A DNA stretch of 64,000 nucleotides from Flavobacteriaceae bacterium PS02336 (GCA_029960065.1 JASCOF010000003.1:620001-684000), one strand, 5' to 3'; numbered from the stretch's first letter, positions 1 to 9,560 are shown. Notes: a model not told the origin generated them from the letters alone. Numbers and translations are program-made.

Positions 1-1
1 G

Positions 2-1195
2 GTGGAACACGATAAAGACATGATCGAAACAGCTGATTATGTTATTGATATTGGTCCAAAGGCTGGAAAATATGGCGGTGAAATTATCAGTATAGGAACT
101 CCAAAAGAAACTTTAGCTTCAGACACTATTACCGCTCAGTATTTGAATGGTAAAATGAAATTTGAGATTCCGAAGAAAAGAAGAAAAGGAAATGGAAAAT
201 TCTTAAAACTAACAGGAGCAACAGGAAATAATCTGAAAAATGTTTCGATTGAAATCCCTTTAGGACAAATGACATGTGTTACAGGAGTTTCAGGAAGCGG
301 AAAATCGACTTTGATTAACGAAACGCTGTATCCAATTTTAAATGCCTATTATTTTAATGGCGTTAAAAAACCACAGCCTTATAAAAAGATTGAAGGCTTA
401 GAACATATTGACAAAGTTATTGATATTGACCAAAGTCCCATTGGGCGTACTCCACGTTCCAATCCTGCGACTTACACAGAAGTTTTTACAGAAATAAGAA
501 ATCTTTTTACAATGACTTCTGAAAGTATGATTCGCGGTTACAAAGCGGGACGTTTTAGCTTTAACGTAAAAGGCGGACGCTGTGAAACCTGCGAAGGTTC
601 TGGTGTTAGAACGATTGAAATGAACTTTTTACCAGACGTTTATGTAGAATGTGAAACATGTCAGGGAAAACGCTTCAACAGAGAAACTTTAGAAATCCGA
701 TACAAAGGAAAATCTATTTCAGATGTTTTGGACATGACGGTTGATGAAGCAGTTCCTTTCTTTGAAAATATTCCAAAGATTCACAGAAAAATCAAAACCA
801 TTCAAGATGTTGGTTTGGGTTATATTACGCTTGGACAGCAAAGCACAACGCTTTCAGGCGGTGAAGCACAACGCATCAAATTAGCAGGAGAATTATCTAA
901 AAAAGATACCGGAAATACATTTTATATTCTGGACGAACCAACTACAGGTTTACATTTTGAAGACATTCGTGTTTTGATGGAAGTTATTAATAAACTGGTA
1001 GATAAAGGAAATACGATTTTGGTAATAGAGCATAATATGGACGTTATCAAACTTGCTGATTACATTATCGATATCGGTCCTGAAGGTGGAAAAGGTGGAG
1101 GACAATTGGTTGCCAAAGGAACTCCAGAAGAAGTAGCTCAGAATAAAAAAAGTTATACTGCTAAGTTTTTAAAGAAAGAATTAGAGCAAAAATAA
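2..1195 (+). CDS. uvrA: UvrABC excinuclease subunit A, C-terminal part (5' truncated by window edge)
   Basis: C-terminal 397 residues of the DNA-damage-recognition ATPase of nucleotide excision repair; the family is about 940 residues, so more than half lies upstream of the window. The reading frame is open from base 2, where the first codon (GTG) is internal rather than a start. Visible are the Walker [10 protein letters not shown] (about residues 95-103), the zinc-binding module with paired CETC and CETCQG motifs (about 194-222), the signature LSGGEAQR (about 284-291) and Walker [11 protein letters not shown] (about 310). All key ATPase and zinc residues are intact, so it looks functional. 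Bacteroidota often carry more than one UvrA; which paralogue this is cannot be told from the C-terminus. A 13-bp hairpin begins 2 bases after the stop. Confidence 0.97.
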   Translation: MEHDKDMIETADYVIDIGPKAGKYGGEIISIGTPKETLASDTITAQYLNGKMKFEIPKKRRKGNGKFLKLTGATGNNLKNVSIEIPLGQMTCVTGVSGSGKSTLINETLYPILNAYYFNGVKKPQPYKKIEGLEHIDKVIDIDQSPIGRTPRSNPATYTEVFTEIRNLFTMTSESMIRGYKAGRFSFNVKGGRCETCEGSGVRTIEMNFLPDVYVECETCQGKRFNRETLEIRYKGKSISDVLDMTVDEAVPFFENIPKIHRKIKTIQDVGLGYITLGQQSTTLSGGEAQRIKLAGELSKKDTGNTFYILDEPTTGLHFEDIRVLMEVINKLVDKGNTILVIEHNMDVIKLADYIIDIGPEGGKGGGQLVAKGTPEEVAQNKKSYTAKFLKKELEQK

Positions 1196-1196
1196 C

Positions 1197-1230
1197 ATCT
1201 TTGTCAAGGTTTATATGCCTTGACAAAGAT
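1197..1230. repeat. Perfect 13-bp inverted repeat abutting the uvrA stop
   Basis: Arms ATCTTTGTCAAGG (1197-1209) and CCTTGACAAAGAT (1218-1230) enclose an 8-base loop. There is no following T-run on the plus strand, so it is a poor intrinsic terminator. The core TTTGTCAA resembles the palindrome at 9606-9638, suggesting a dispersed intergenic hairpin family. Confidence 0.7.
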
Positions 1231-1289
1231 TCATGTATTTACACAATTTAACAGTAATTATTTTATATTTTAGCTTTAAAAAGCGAAAT

Positions 1290-2198
1290 ATGAAAACCAC
1301 CGTATTATTTATTATAATATCGATATTCTCACTTACCGCCTATTCCCAATCTGCCAAAGACAGTCTTAAGAAAATTGTCCGAGAACGGATTAAAGACATA
1401 CAAAATACGCAATCTGACAATTCGTATTACACTAAAGAGGATACTGAAAACGAGTATATAAACGAAAACAGTACGTTTCAAGCTTTAGCACTGCCGACTG
1501 AAAACAGTGATTTGTCCGATTTTTTTAAGATTTATTTGGAGAAAAAGCTTCTCAAGAAAATTGACTTTTCTAAAATTAAAGAGTCTTATTTGTATAAAAA
1601 CATCTCAAACAGTAAATATAATTATACTATCAGATTAACTTTTGAATTAAGCAAAACAGGAAAAGCAACAAACTGCCGCATCAATACCGGCAACAAAGAA
1701 TTGGACAGAAAAATTATTGAGGTTTTTAAAAAATATCGTCTAGAAAAATTAGCATTGAAAGAAAGTGATAAACTCGGAAAAATCAGCGTGCAGTTATTTG
1801 CTAAAGAGAATAAAGAAATTATAATAAAAGCAAGTCAATTTGCAGTAATAGATATTCCGCCAATTATAAAAGAATGTGATGATCTTCAATTATACTGGCA
1901 GCTCAACAAATGTTTTTATGATAAATTGTATGCCTTTTTGTTAAAGAATATTTCATTAAAAACACTGAACAATCAAGACTTAAGAGGCGAAATTATATTC
2001 AGTCCGCGTTTTACAATTAATAAGGAAGGTAAAATTACAAACGTAAATTCGATTGCGCCAAATAAAGTGATTAAAGATGAAATTGACCGAGTAATAAGCT
2101 CTTTTAATGGAATAATAAAATCCGGGAAAAGAAATAACATATCTAAAGATTCTTATTGTGAAACTTACCGAACTATTACAATAGAAAACTTGAAGTAA
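1290..2198 (+). CDS. Secreted protein with two TonB C-terminal-like repeats
   Basis: Hypothetical exported protein of 302 residues. The frame is open from 1233, but the ATG at 1290 is preferred because it places a clean signal peptide (hydrophobic VLFIIISIFSLTAYSQ) at the N-terminus. A charged linker with low-complexity Asn/Glu/Asp follows. Two segments, roughly residues 110-170 and 235-290, each show the alternating beta pattern and the xxGxxxxxRI/SI...LDR/EIDR...F layout typical of the TonB C-terminal fold (energy transducer family). No transmembrane anchor or proline-rich spacer is seen, so it is unlikely to be a working TonB; similar periplasmic TonB-C-like proteins of unknown role are common in Flavobacteriaceae. 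It stands alone between uvrA and the repeat array. Confidence 0.65.
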   Translation: MKTTVLFIIISIFSLTAYSQSAKDSLKKIVRERIKDIQNTQSDNSYYTKEDTENEYINENSTFQALALPTENSDLSDFFKIYLEKKLLKKIDFSKIKESYLYKNISNSKYNYTIRLTFELSKTGKATNCRINTGNKELDRKIIEVFKKYRLEKLALKESDKLGKISVQLFAKENKEIIIKASQFAVIDIPPIIKECDDLQLYWQLNKCFYDKLYAFLLKNISLKTLNNQDLRGEIIFSPRFTINKEGKITNVNSIAPNKVIKDEIDRVISSFNGIIKSGKRNNISKDSYCETYRTITIENLK

Positions 2199-2208
2199 CA
2201 ATCACTAT

Positions 2209-2340
2209 ATATGGATCGATCCTTCGGATCTTTTGCTATGTTGTTACTATTAACGACGGATTAAAATCCGTCGCTACAAAATTTGTTCGAGCCGATGGCT
2301 CTTTTAAATTAAGACGCTTTCTTAATTAAAAGTCATTAAG
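2209..2340. repeat. Cluster of short palindromes leading into the tandem array
   Basis: Contains a GATC-CTTC-GGATC hairpin near 2217-2230, the 20-bp palindrome CGACGGATTAAAATCCGTCG at 2254-2273 (an inverted, slightly diverged copy of the array's motif) and a GAGCC-GAT-GGCTC hairpin followed by TTTT near 2289-2305. The last could terminate plus-strand transcription. Confidence 0.6.
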
Positions 2341-2720
2341 AAGTGAACATTTTAAAACAACGGATTTTAATCTGTTTATTTAATTCATAAAGAATAGGCA
2401 ATCTAGTTCCGTAGGAACTATCAATATTGTAGCAACGGATTTTAATCCGTTGATTTAATTCATAAAGAATAGGCAATCTATTTCCGTAGGAACTATCAAT
2501 ATTGTAGCAACGGATTTTAATCCGTTGATTTAATCCATGAAGAATAGGCAATCTAGTTCCGTAGGAACTATCAATATTACAGCAACGGATTTTAGTCCGT
2601 TGATTTAATCCATAAAGAATAGGCAATCTAGTTCCGTAGGAACTATCAATATTGTAGCAACGGATTTTAATCCGTTGATTTAATGAATACGCGACATTAA
2701 TTGAGTTCCGTAGGAACGGA
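2341..2720. repeat. 75-bp tandem repeat array with two palindromes per unit
   Basis: About five near-identical units with an exact 75-bp period (CATAAAGAAT recurs at 2386, 2461 and 2611, with CATGAAGAAT at 2536). Each unit carries palindrome A, CAACGGATTTTAATCCGTTG (starting at 2358, 2433, 2508, 2583 and 2658; the first and fourth are diverged), and palindrome B, TAGTTCCGTAGGAACTA (2404, 2479 variant, 2554, 2629, with a partial copy near 2704). Because 75 is divisible by three, the array stays open as a repetitive reading frame on the minus strand, but this has no coding character. The arrangement resembles REP/BIME palindromic elements. No spacers are present, so it is not CRISPR. Confidence 0.9.
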
Positions 2721-2944
2721 ATATTTAATTTTGAAACAATTAACTCAGAACACATAAACAATTGGTAATGAATACCAAACCTCAATTTCATCATTATCTC
2801 AACATTACTTTTAGATTATAATTCCTGTTTTTTATAACAATTCTAGAAAAAAGAGTTAATTTAGTGTCCGCTTTTTCTGAAAAATTGAAAGTTTTAAAGA
2901 GAGATATTTCAATTAAACCAATTGTTTATTTTAAGCCAATTGCC

Positions 2945-3095
2945 CAAGCCCTGATGGGAGCGGCATCTCCCGATTTAGAAAAACAAGGCTTTTTAGCCGT
3001 AGTTTTTGTTAATCGGGAAATAGCGGACAGCAGGACACGAGCGATAGCGAATTGACGAAGTAAATAGCTTCTAATCCTTCTACTTCGCTCAGGAA
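2945..3095 (+). ncRNA. Possible structured RNA element
   Basis: Strong multi-part hairpin: CCCTG (2949-2953) can pair with CAGG (3031-3034), and CCCGATT (2969-2975) with AATCGGG (3011-3017), then AAAAAC/GTTTTT and GGCT/AGCC around a TTTT loop. Asymmetric internal loops contain GGGAGCGGCATC and ATAGCGGACAG. A second hairpin follows, with ACGAAGTA (about 3055) pairing TACTTCG (about 3080). I believe similar CCTGATGG...GCGGCAT / ATAGCGGACAGCAGG elements recur in Flavobacterium intergenic regions, but this is from memory. The strand is a guess and the function unknown; it could be a small RNA or a long leader of the next gene. Confidence 0.4.
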
Positions 3096-3155
3096 GGCAG
3101 TTATTGCAGAAAAAAACATAATAAAATAATAAAATAATAAATTAAAATACCTAAA

Positions 3156-3884
3156 ATGAGATTAGAAGATTTTGATAATGATGAGGATAAAGTAATTCAG
3201 GACCGTTTGAAACAAAAAACGTGGAATGAAATTAGAACCAATGACAGCTGGGCAATTTTTAAAATTATGTCTGAGTTTGTAAATGGTTACGAAGCAATGG
3301 GTCGAATTGGTCCGTGTGTGTCGATTTTTGGATCGGCTAGAACCAAACCAGAAGATAAATATTATCAATTAGCCGAAAAAATTGCTTATAAAATCAGTAA
3401 AGCTGGTTATGGTGTTATTACCGGCGGTGGTCCTGGAATTATGGAAGCTGGAAATAAAGGCGCTCATTTAGGAGGCGGAACTTCAGTTGGTTTGAATATC
3501 GAACTACCTTTTGAACAGCACTTTAACCCTTATATCGATCATGATAAGAACCTTAATTTCGATTATTTCTTTGTGAGAAAAGTAATGTTCGTTAAGTATT
3601 CTCAAGGTTTTGTAGTTATGCCGGGCGGTTTTGGAACTTTGGATGAAATGTTTGAAGCCATCACTTTAATTCAGACGAAAAAAATTGGAAAATTCCCGAT
3701 TATTTTAGTTGGAGTTGAATTCTGGTCTGGTTTAATAGAATGGGTAAAAACGGTTTTAGTGGAAAAAATGCACACCGTAAGCCCAGAAGATCTGAATTTA
3801 TTTAAGATTGTGGACACTGAAGATGAAGTGGTAGATGTTTTAGATAAATTCTACAAGAAATACGATTTAAGTCCGAATTTCTAA
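3156..3884 (+). CDS. LOG-family protein (cytokinin riboside 5'-monophosphate phosphoribohydrolase-like, TIGR00730)
   Basis: A 242-residue Rossmann-fold protein. It has the family signatures GGGPGIMEAGNKGA (about residues 89-102) and PGGFGTLDE (about 156-164), which form the nucleotide site and carry the catalytic Arg/Glu region of LOG enzymes. Characterised members cleave nucleoside 5'-monophosphates to base plus ribose 5-phosphate; in bacteria the physiological role is usually uncertain. The acidic N-terminal extension (EDFDNDEDK) is seen in many Bacteroidota homologues. The gene is monocistronic: the structured element lies upstream and an intrinsic terminator 115 bases downstream. The start has no competing upstream ATG. 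Confidence 0.9.
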   Translation: MRLEDFDNDEDKVIQDRLKQKTWNEIRTNDSWAIFKIMSEFVNGYEAMGRIGPCVSIFGSARTKPEDKYYQLAEKIAYKISKAGYGVITGGGPGIMEAGNKGAHLGGGTSVGLNIELPFEQHFNPYIDHDKNLNFDYFFVRKVMFVKYSQGFVVMPGGFGTLDEMFEAITLIQTKKIGKFPIILVGVEFWSGLIEWVKTVLVEKMHTVSPEDLNLFKIVDTEDEVVDVLDKFYKKYDLSPNF

Positions 3885-3999
3885 ATATTTTGAACTTTAT
3901 AATCGATATAAGGTCATTTTATGGGATGGCGTAAGGGTAAAACTAAAATTTACTTGTTTAATTTATATCGTTAAATTATATCAAATATCGCAAAAAATG

Positions 4000-4027
4000 A
4001 AAGCTGTTTTTTTAAACAGCTTTTTTT
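4000..4027 (+). terminator. Intrinsic terminator of the LOG-family gene
   Basis: Stem AAAGCTGTTT (4000-4009) and AAACAGCTTT (4014-4023) with a TTTT loop, followed by a T-run to 4027. Confidence 0.85.
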
Positions 4028-4101
4028 ATGCTATTTTTACAAAAATCCGAAGTAACTTTATGTACGTAACTTAAGTATATCTGACAAATTTTGCGCCATT
4101 C

Positions 4102-6933
4102 TTGAAATTATTTTTTAAAATTATCTGCCCAATTTTAGTTTTATTAAGTCCGATAAAACTTCTAGCACAACATCTTTCTAAGATGGAGGTGGCGGTAAAT
4201 CTCGAACTTAAAACACTGAATGTAAAACAGGATATTACATACCATAATATTTCAGATGACACCTTAACATCTATCGTTTTAAATGACTGGAACAATGCTT
4301 TTGTAGATAAAAACACCCCTTTAGCAAGACGTTTTTCGGATGAGTTTTATCGAGGTTTTCATTTAGCGAAAGCGGCCGACAGAGGAAAAACTACTATTTT
4401 AAGCCTAACCGATAACAATACATTGGCTCTTGAATGGGAAAGAAACGAAAAAGATCCCGATTTTATTATTATTAAGTTAAGTGAGAAACTGCTTCCAGGC
4501 GAAAAAATCGATCTGCATCTTACTTATATTGCTAAAATTCCGAATGATAAATTCACACATTTTGGTTTTGATCAAAATGGCGGCATGGCTCTTAAAAACT
4601 GGTTTCTAACTCCTGCACGTTTTGAAAATCATGATTTTATAAAATACAATAATTTCAATTTAGATGATATTGCAAACGCAACTGTGGATTATGAAGTGGA
4701 AATTAAAATACCAAATACTTATTCTATTACAACCGACTTAAATTCGCTTTCCAAAAATGTTTCCAACAGCGATTACAGTGTGTATTCTTTTAAAGGAAAA
4801 AATAGAAGTGATTTTAGTCTCTTTATTGAAAAGCAAAGTACTTTTAGAACTTATGATAACAGCTTGATTGAGGTAGAAACTAATTTAAAGAATAAAAAGA
4901 TTGATGAAATTCAGAAAGCGATAATCATTGATCGAGTTGCTTCTTTTACTGCGGATTTTATTGGGAAATATCCACATGAAAAAATCATAGTTTCGCAGGC
5001 AGATTATGACCGAAATCCTTTTTACGGATTAAATCAGCTACCATCATTTATAAGTCCATTTCCGGATGATTTTCTCTTTGAAATTCAGTTTTTAAAAACA
5101 TTTTTAAACAATTATCTTAAAAACAGTCTTCGCTTGGATTCAAGAAAAGACAATTGGGTTTACGATGGAATTCAGATTTATGCCATGATGAAATATATGG
5201 AAGAAAACCATCTGGATAAAAAAATGCTAGGAAGGCTTTCGGACATGAAACTTTTTAAAAGTTACAATATCACAAACCTGACTTTTAATGAGCAGTACAG
5301 CTATTATTATATGCTTATGGCTCGTAAAAATCTAGATCAGCCATTAGGAGATCCTAAAAATACCTTAATTAAATTCAACGAACAGATTGCGAGTAAGTAT
5401 CGCGCTGGTTTAAGCTTGAGTTATTTAGATGATTATTTAAATCATGATATTGTTCCCGAAAGTGTAAAAGAATTTTATGATCTGAATAAAATCCAACAGA
5501 CAAATCGTTATGATTTTGAAAAAATATTAACACAAAAAAGCCCTAAAAAGATAGACTGGTTTTTCAATACTATTATCGACTCAAGGGATATTATTGATTA
5601 TAAATTTTCGCACGTTTCAAGAACTGCTGACAGCGTAACTTTTTCTATTAAAAATAGAACAGGAATATATGCTCCAATTCCAATTTATGGCCTTAAGAAA
5701 AATAAAGTTGTTTTTAAGGAATGGATTGAACCTAAAACTAGAGATTCTGTTTATGAATTTGAAAGAAAAAAAGCAGATAAAATTGTTATAAACTATGACA
5801 ATGAAGTTCCAGAATACAATCAAAGAAATAACTGGAAGTCTTTGAAAAGCCTTGTTATAACGAATCGTCCAATTAAGTTCAATTTTGCTAAAGACTTGGA
5901 AGATCCTTATTATAACCAGATTTTATACATTCCAACTATCTATTATAATTACTATGATGGACTTACGCCTGGAATTCGCTTTCATAACAAAACTATTTTA
6001 GACAAACCTTTCAATTTTGACATCAATCCTGCGTTTTCTACTAAAACAGGAAGCATATCTGGTTCATCTGCCTTTTCTTGGAACCAATATTACAGAAACA
6101 GCACATTATTCAATGTTCGTTATTCGATCAGCCAGAATTATTTTCATTATGCGCCAGATGCGACTTATTTGAGATTAAATCCGATGGTAGTGTTTCGTAT
6201 TCGAGAAAAAGATTTTAGAGACAACAGAAAACAACAGTTTTTGTTTCGCCAAGTTATTGTGAATAGAGAAGCAAGCGATTATATCACCGATAATTCTGAA
6301 CCCAATTATTCCATTTTTAACGCCAGATACTCGAATACAAAAACAGAATTGATTGATCATTTTAACTTCATGACTGACATACAGTTTTCGAGTGGATTTG
6401 GAAAAGTTTCTGGTGAGATTGAATACAGAAGATTGTTTCAAAACAATCGTAAACTGAACTTAAGATTATTTGCCGGAAGTTTTGTGTATAATAATACAAA
6501 TTCAGATTATTTTAGTTTTGGTTTAGACAGGCCAACCGATTATCTATTTGATTACAATCTTTTCGGAAGGTCTGAAAGCACCGGTTTTTTCAGCCAGCAG
6601 TATGTCATTGCAGAAGGAGGATTTAAATCACAGTTACAACCTTCATTTGCCAATCAATGGATGACCACTTTAAACGCCAGTTATGCCGTTTGGAATTGGG
6701 TAGAACTATACGGAGATATTGGTTTTATGAAAAATAAGCATCAAAGTGAGTTTTTCGCTTACGATACTGGAGTACGTCTAAACTTGGTTCCTGACTATTT
6801 TGAACTTTATTTTCCAGTCTATTCTAATAATGGATGGGAAATTTCACAACCTAGATACAATGAAAAAATACGATTTATAATCACTTTTTCGCCAAAAACA
6901 TTAGTTACTCTTTTTACCCGAAAATGGTTTTAA
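4102..6933 (+). CDS. M1-aminopeptidase-like protein without the zinc motif, with C-terminal outer-membrane beta-barrel
   Basis: A 943-residue exported protein starting with TTG at 4102; no better start exists, and the TTG places the signal peptide (LFFKIICPILVLLSPIKLLAQ) at the very N-terminus. Residues 25-220 look like the M1 N-terminal beta domain. Residues 260-480 correspond to the thermolysin-like domain, including a helix with WVYDGIQIYAMMKY (about 352-365) where active M1 enzymes have W.NEGFA.Y. No HExxH is present anywhere and the expected Glu is Asp-Gly, so zinc catalysis is not expected. From about 610 to the end the sequence has alternating aromatic strands and finishes on Phe (RKWF), typical of an outer-membrane barrel. 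Comparable Flavobacteriaceae proteins are often labelled metalloprotease. Function unknown; perhaps a periplasmic scaffold tethered to the outer membrane. Confidence 0.7.
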   Translation: MKLFFKIICPILVLLSPIKLLAQHLSKMEVAVNLELKTLNVKQDITYHNISDDTLTSIVLNDWNNAFVDKNTPLARRFSDEFYRGFHLAKAADRGKTTILSLTDNNTLALEWERNEKDPDFIIIKLSEKLLPGEKIDLHLTYIAKIPNDKFTHFGFDQNGGMALKNWFLTPARFENHDFIKYNNFNLDDIANATVDYEVEIKIPNTYSITTDLNSLSKNVSNSDYSVYSFKGKNRSDFSLFIEKQSTFRTYDNSLIEVETNLKNKKIDEIQKAIIIDRVASFTADFIGKYPHEKIIVSQADYDRNPFYGLNQLPSFISPFPDDFLFEIQFLKTFLNNYLKNSLRLDSRKDNWVYDGIQIYAMMKYMEENHLDKKMLGRLSDMKLFKSYNITNLTFNEQYSYYYMLMARKNLDQPLGDPKNTLIKFNEQIASKYRAGLSLSYLDDYLNHDIVPESVKEFYDLNKIQQTNRYDFEKILTQKSPKKIDWFFNTIIDSRDIIDYKFSHVSRTADSVTFSIKNRTGIYAPIPIYGLKKNKVVFKEWIEPKTRDSVYEFERKKADKIVINYDNEVPEYNQRNNWKSLKSLVITNRPIKFNFAKDLEDPYYNQILYIPTIYYNYYDGLTPGIRFHNKTILDKPFNFDINPAFSTKTGSISGSSAFSWNQYYRNSTLFNVRYSISQNYFHYAPDATYLRLNPMVVFRIREKDFRDNRKQQFLFRQVIVNREASDYITDNSEPNYSIFNARYSNTKTELIDHFNFMTDIQFSSGFGKVSGEIEYRRLFQNNRKLNLRLFAGSFVYNNTNSDYFSFGLDRPTDYLFDYNLFGRSESTGFFSQQYVIAEGGFKSQLQPSFANQWMTTLNASYAVWNWVELYGDIGFMKNKHQSEFFAYDTGVRLNLVPDYFELYFPVYSNNGWEISQPRYNEKIRFIITFSPKTLVTLFTRKWF

Positions 6934-7087
6934 TCAAATAAATTTTAAACAAAATATTGCGAATTTATCAATAATTTTAAATTTTAAATCAAAATACAAT
7001 AAAAAAAATACGTAGTTTTTTGACTTTAAATACAAATAATTAAATTATATTTAGTTCAAAGAATTATGATTATTGATTGTTTTTAAG

Positions 7088-7095
7088 TAATTTCG
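7088..7095 (+). promoter_or_regulatory. -7 promoter element of the E1 gene
   Basis: TAATTTCG, one mismatch from the Bacteroidota consensus TAnnTTTG, lies 10 bases before the start codon at 7106. No convincing -33 TTTG was found at the usual distance. Confidence 0.4.
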
Positions 7096-7105
7096 CGACA
7101 TAAAC

Positions 7106-9535
7106 ATGACCCTTCAAGCTATGATTAAAGAAATAAACAATACTACATTGACATTTGAAGATTTCAAAACTGAGGTATTGAATGACTATAGAACTGCTGT
7201 TATCAGTCGTGAGTGTAGTCTTTTAGGTCGAAAGGAAGTATTAACAGGAAAGGCAAAATTTGGAATTTTTGGCGACGGTAAAGAAGTGCCGCAGCTGGCA
7301 ATGGCCAAAGCCTTTAAAAATGGGGATTTCCGTTCTGGATACTATCGCGATCAGACTTTTATGATGGCTATTGGCGAATTAGACGCTAAACAATTCTTTG
7401 CAGGTTTATATGGTCATACCGATTTAAATTACGATCCAATGTCTGCGGGAAGACAAATGGGAGGACACTTTGTAACGCACAGTTTAAACGAGGATGGTTC
7501 TTGGAAAGATTTAACAAAACAAAAAAACTCAAGCTCAGATATATCGCCAACTGCAGGACAAATGCCAAGATTATTGGGATTAGCACAGGCTTCTAAGATT
7601 TATAGAAATGTTGACGGAATTACAATCAAAGACAAATTTTCTGTAGATGGAAACGAAGTGGCTTGGGGAACTATAGGGAACGCGAGTACTTCTGAAGGTT
7701 TGTTTTTTGAAACAATAAACGCTGCAGGAGTTTTACAAGTACCAATGGTAATGAGTGTTTGGGATGATGAATACGGAATTTCTGTTCACGCAAAACACCA
7801 GACTACAAAAGAAAATATCTCTGAGATATTAAAAGGATATCAGCGCGATGAAGATTCTAAAGGTTATGAAATCTTTAGAGTAAAAGGCTGGGATTATGCC
7901 GAATTGATTTCGACTTATGAAAGAGCCGGGGCAATTGCAAGAGAAGAACATATTCCGGTTTTAATTCACGTAAGCGAATTAACACAACCACAAGGCCACT
8001 CTACTTCTGGTTCGCACGAACGTTACAAAAGTGCCGAAAGACTGGCGTGGGAAAAAGATTTTGACTGTATCCGTCAAATGCGTTTATGGATGATTGCAAT
8101 CAACATTGCTTCTCCTGAAGAATTAGCAGAACTTGATTTCGAATTAAAGAAACATGTTTTAGAAGCTAAAAAAGAAGCTTGGAATTCGTTTATCAATCCA
8201 ATTATTGATGAGCAAAAAAAACTTCTTGAATTATTAGAACAAATTGCAGAAGCAAGCATTAACCATAAAGACAGAATTAAGAAGTTAATTTCTGAATTAA
8301 GTGCCGTTAAAGCGCCTTTAAAGAAGGAACTACTAGTTTATGCTAGAAAAATTCTTCGCTTTATTGAAGTTCCAAACAGCAAGGTTATTTTATCGAACTG
8401 GATTAAAAATTTCTTAGCAGAAACTCAGGAAAAATTCAGCAGTAATTTACATTCTGAATCGTCTGAAAATGTATTTTCTGTAGAAAAAGTACTTCCTAAA
8501 TATGCTGAGAATGCAAAACCAGATTTAGATGGAAGAATGATTCTTCGCGATAACTTTGATGCCTTATTTGCTAAATATCCTGAAACTTTAATTTTTGGAG
8601 AAGATGTTGGAAACATCGGAGACGTAAATCAAGGTCTAGAAGGAATGCAGGAAAAATACGGAGAACTTCGTGTTGCTGACGTCGGAATTCGTGAGGCCAC
8701 CATTATCGGACAAGGAATTGGAATGGCTTTGAGAGGTTTACGTCCAATTGCTGAAATTCAATATTTAGATTATTTACTGTACGCTATTCAGATCATGAGT
8801 GATGATTTAGCTACATTACAATATAGAACTGTTGGAAAACAAAAAGCACCATTAATCATTAGAACCCGCGGACACCGTCTAGAAGGAATCTGGCATTCTG
8901 GTTCTCCAATGGGAATGATTATTAACGCAATCCGTGGAATCCATGTTTTAGTACCAAGAGACATGACACAAGCCGCTGGTTTTTACAACACTTTGTTAGA
9001 ATGTGATGAACCTGCTTTGGTTATTGAATGTTTGAACGGATACCGTTTAAAAGAGAAAACGCCTTTAAATTTTGGAGAATTCAAAACGCCAATCGGAGTT
9101 GTAGAAACATTGAGAGAAGGTGCTGATATTACTTTAGTTTCTTATGGCTCAACATTAAGACTTGTGCAGCAAGTTGCTAGTGAATTGGCAGAAAAAGGAA
9201 TTGAATGTGAAGTTATTGATATCCAATCTTTACTTCCGTTTGATATTAATAAAGACATTGTGAAAAGTGTTGCAAAAACAAACCGTCTTTTAGTAATTGA
9301 CGAAGATGTTCCTGGTGGAGCTTCTGCTTACATTTTACAACAGATTTTAGAAGAACAAGATGCTTACAAATATCTTGACAGTAAACCGCAGACTCTTGCT
9401 GCAAAAGCACACAGACCTGCATACGGAACTGATGGTGATTATTTCTCAAAACCTTCTGCTGAAGATATCTACGAGAAAGTTTATGACATGATGCATGAAG
9501 TTAACCCTTCTAAATATCCTGCTTTATACCAATAA
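7106..9535 (+). CDS. 2-oxoacid dehydrogenase E1, fused alpha and beta subunits (thiamine diphosphate-dependent)
   Basis: An 809-residue fusion of the two E1 chains that decarboxylate 2-oxoacids and pass the acyl group to the lipoyl arm of E2; the best guess is the branched-chain 2-oxoacid complex. The alpha part (about residues 20-350) has FRSGYYRDQT and the TPP/Mg region GNASTSEG...AAGV (about 196-215). The beta part (about 480-809) has IFGEDVG, ADVGIREATIIGQGIGMAL, HSGSPMGM and the C-terminal transketolase domain VIDIQSLLPFD. A helical, Lys/Glu-rich linker joins them. Fused E1 is normal in Flavobacteriaceae. An in-frame ATG at 7121 is an alternative start. The E2 and E3 genes are not in the window. 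A terminator follows directly. Confidence 0.93.
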   Translation: MTLQAMIKEINNTTLTFEDFKTEVLNDYRTAVISRECSLLGRKEVLTGKAKFGIFGDGKEVPQLAMAKAFKNGDFRSGYYRDQTFMMAIGELDAKQFFAGLYGHTDLNYDPMSAGRQMGGHFVTHSLNEDGSWKDLTKQKNSSSDISPTAGQMPRLLGLAQASKIYRNVDGITIKDKFSVDGNEVAWGTIGNASTSEGLFFETINAAGVLQVPMVMSVWDDEYGISVHAKHQTTKENISEILKGYQRDEDSKGYEIFRVKGWDYAELISTYERAGAIAREEHIPVLIHVSELTQPQGHSTSGSHERYKSAERLAWEKDFDCIRQMRLWMIAINIASPEELAELDFELKKHVLEAKKEAWNSFINPIIDEQKKLLELLEQIAEASINHKDRIKKLISELSAVKAPLKKELLVYARKILRFIEVPNSKVILSNWIKNFLAETQEKFSSNLHSESSENVFSVEKVLPKYAENAKPDLDGRMILRDNFDALFAKYPETLIFGEDVGNIGDVNQGLEGMQEKYGELRVADVGIREATIIGQGIGMALRGLRPIAEIQYLDYLLYAIQIMSDDLATLQYRTVGKQKAPLIIRTRGHRLEGIWHSGSPMGMIINAIRGIHVLVPRDMTQAAGFYNTLLECDEPALVIECLNGYRLKEKTPLNFGEFKTPIGVVETLREGADITLVSYGSTLRLVQQVASELAEKGIECEVIDIQSLLPFDINKDIVKSVAKTNRLLVIDEDVPGGASAYILQQILEEQDAYKYLDSKPQTLAAKAHRPAYGTDGDYFSKPSAEDIYEKVYDMMHEVNPSKYPALYQ

Positions 9536-9560
9536 TTTAGAATATTTTTGATATTAAAAA

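Noticed and set aside
2341..2720. CRISPR array
   Set aside because: Repeats are contiguous without unique spacers and no cas genes are present.
2336..2794. Minus-strand open frame of 152 codons with 25-residue repeats
   Set aside because: It is a by-product of the 75-bp tandem array (period divisible by three). The encoded repeat simply mirrors the palindromes; no start context or homology is seen.
2864..3055. Short plus-strand frame over the structured element
   Set aside because: The sequence is explained by RNA hairpin arms, and the translated product has no coding character.
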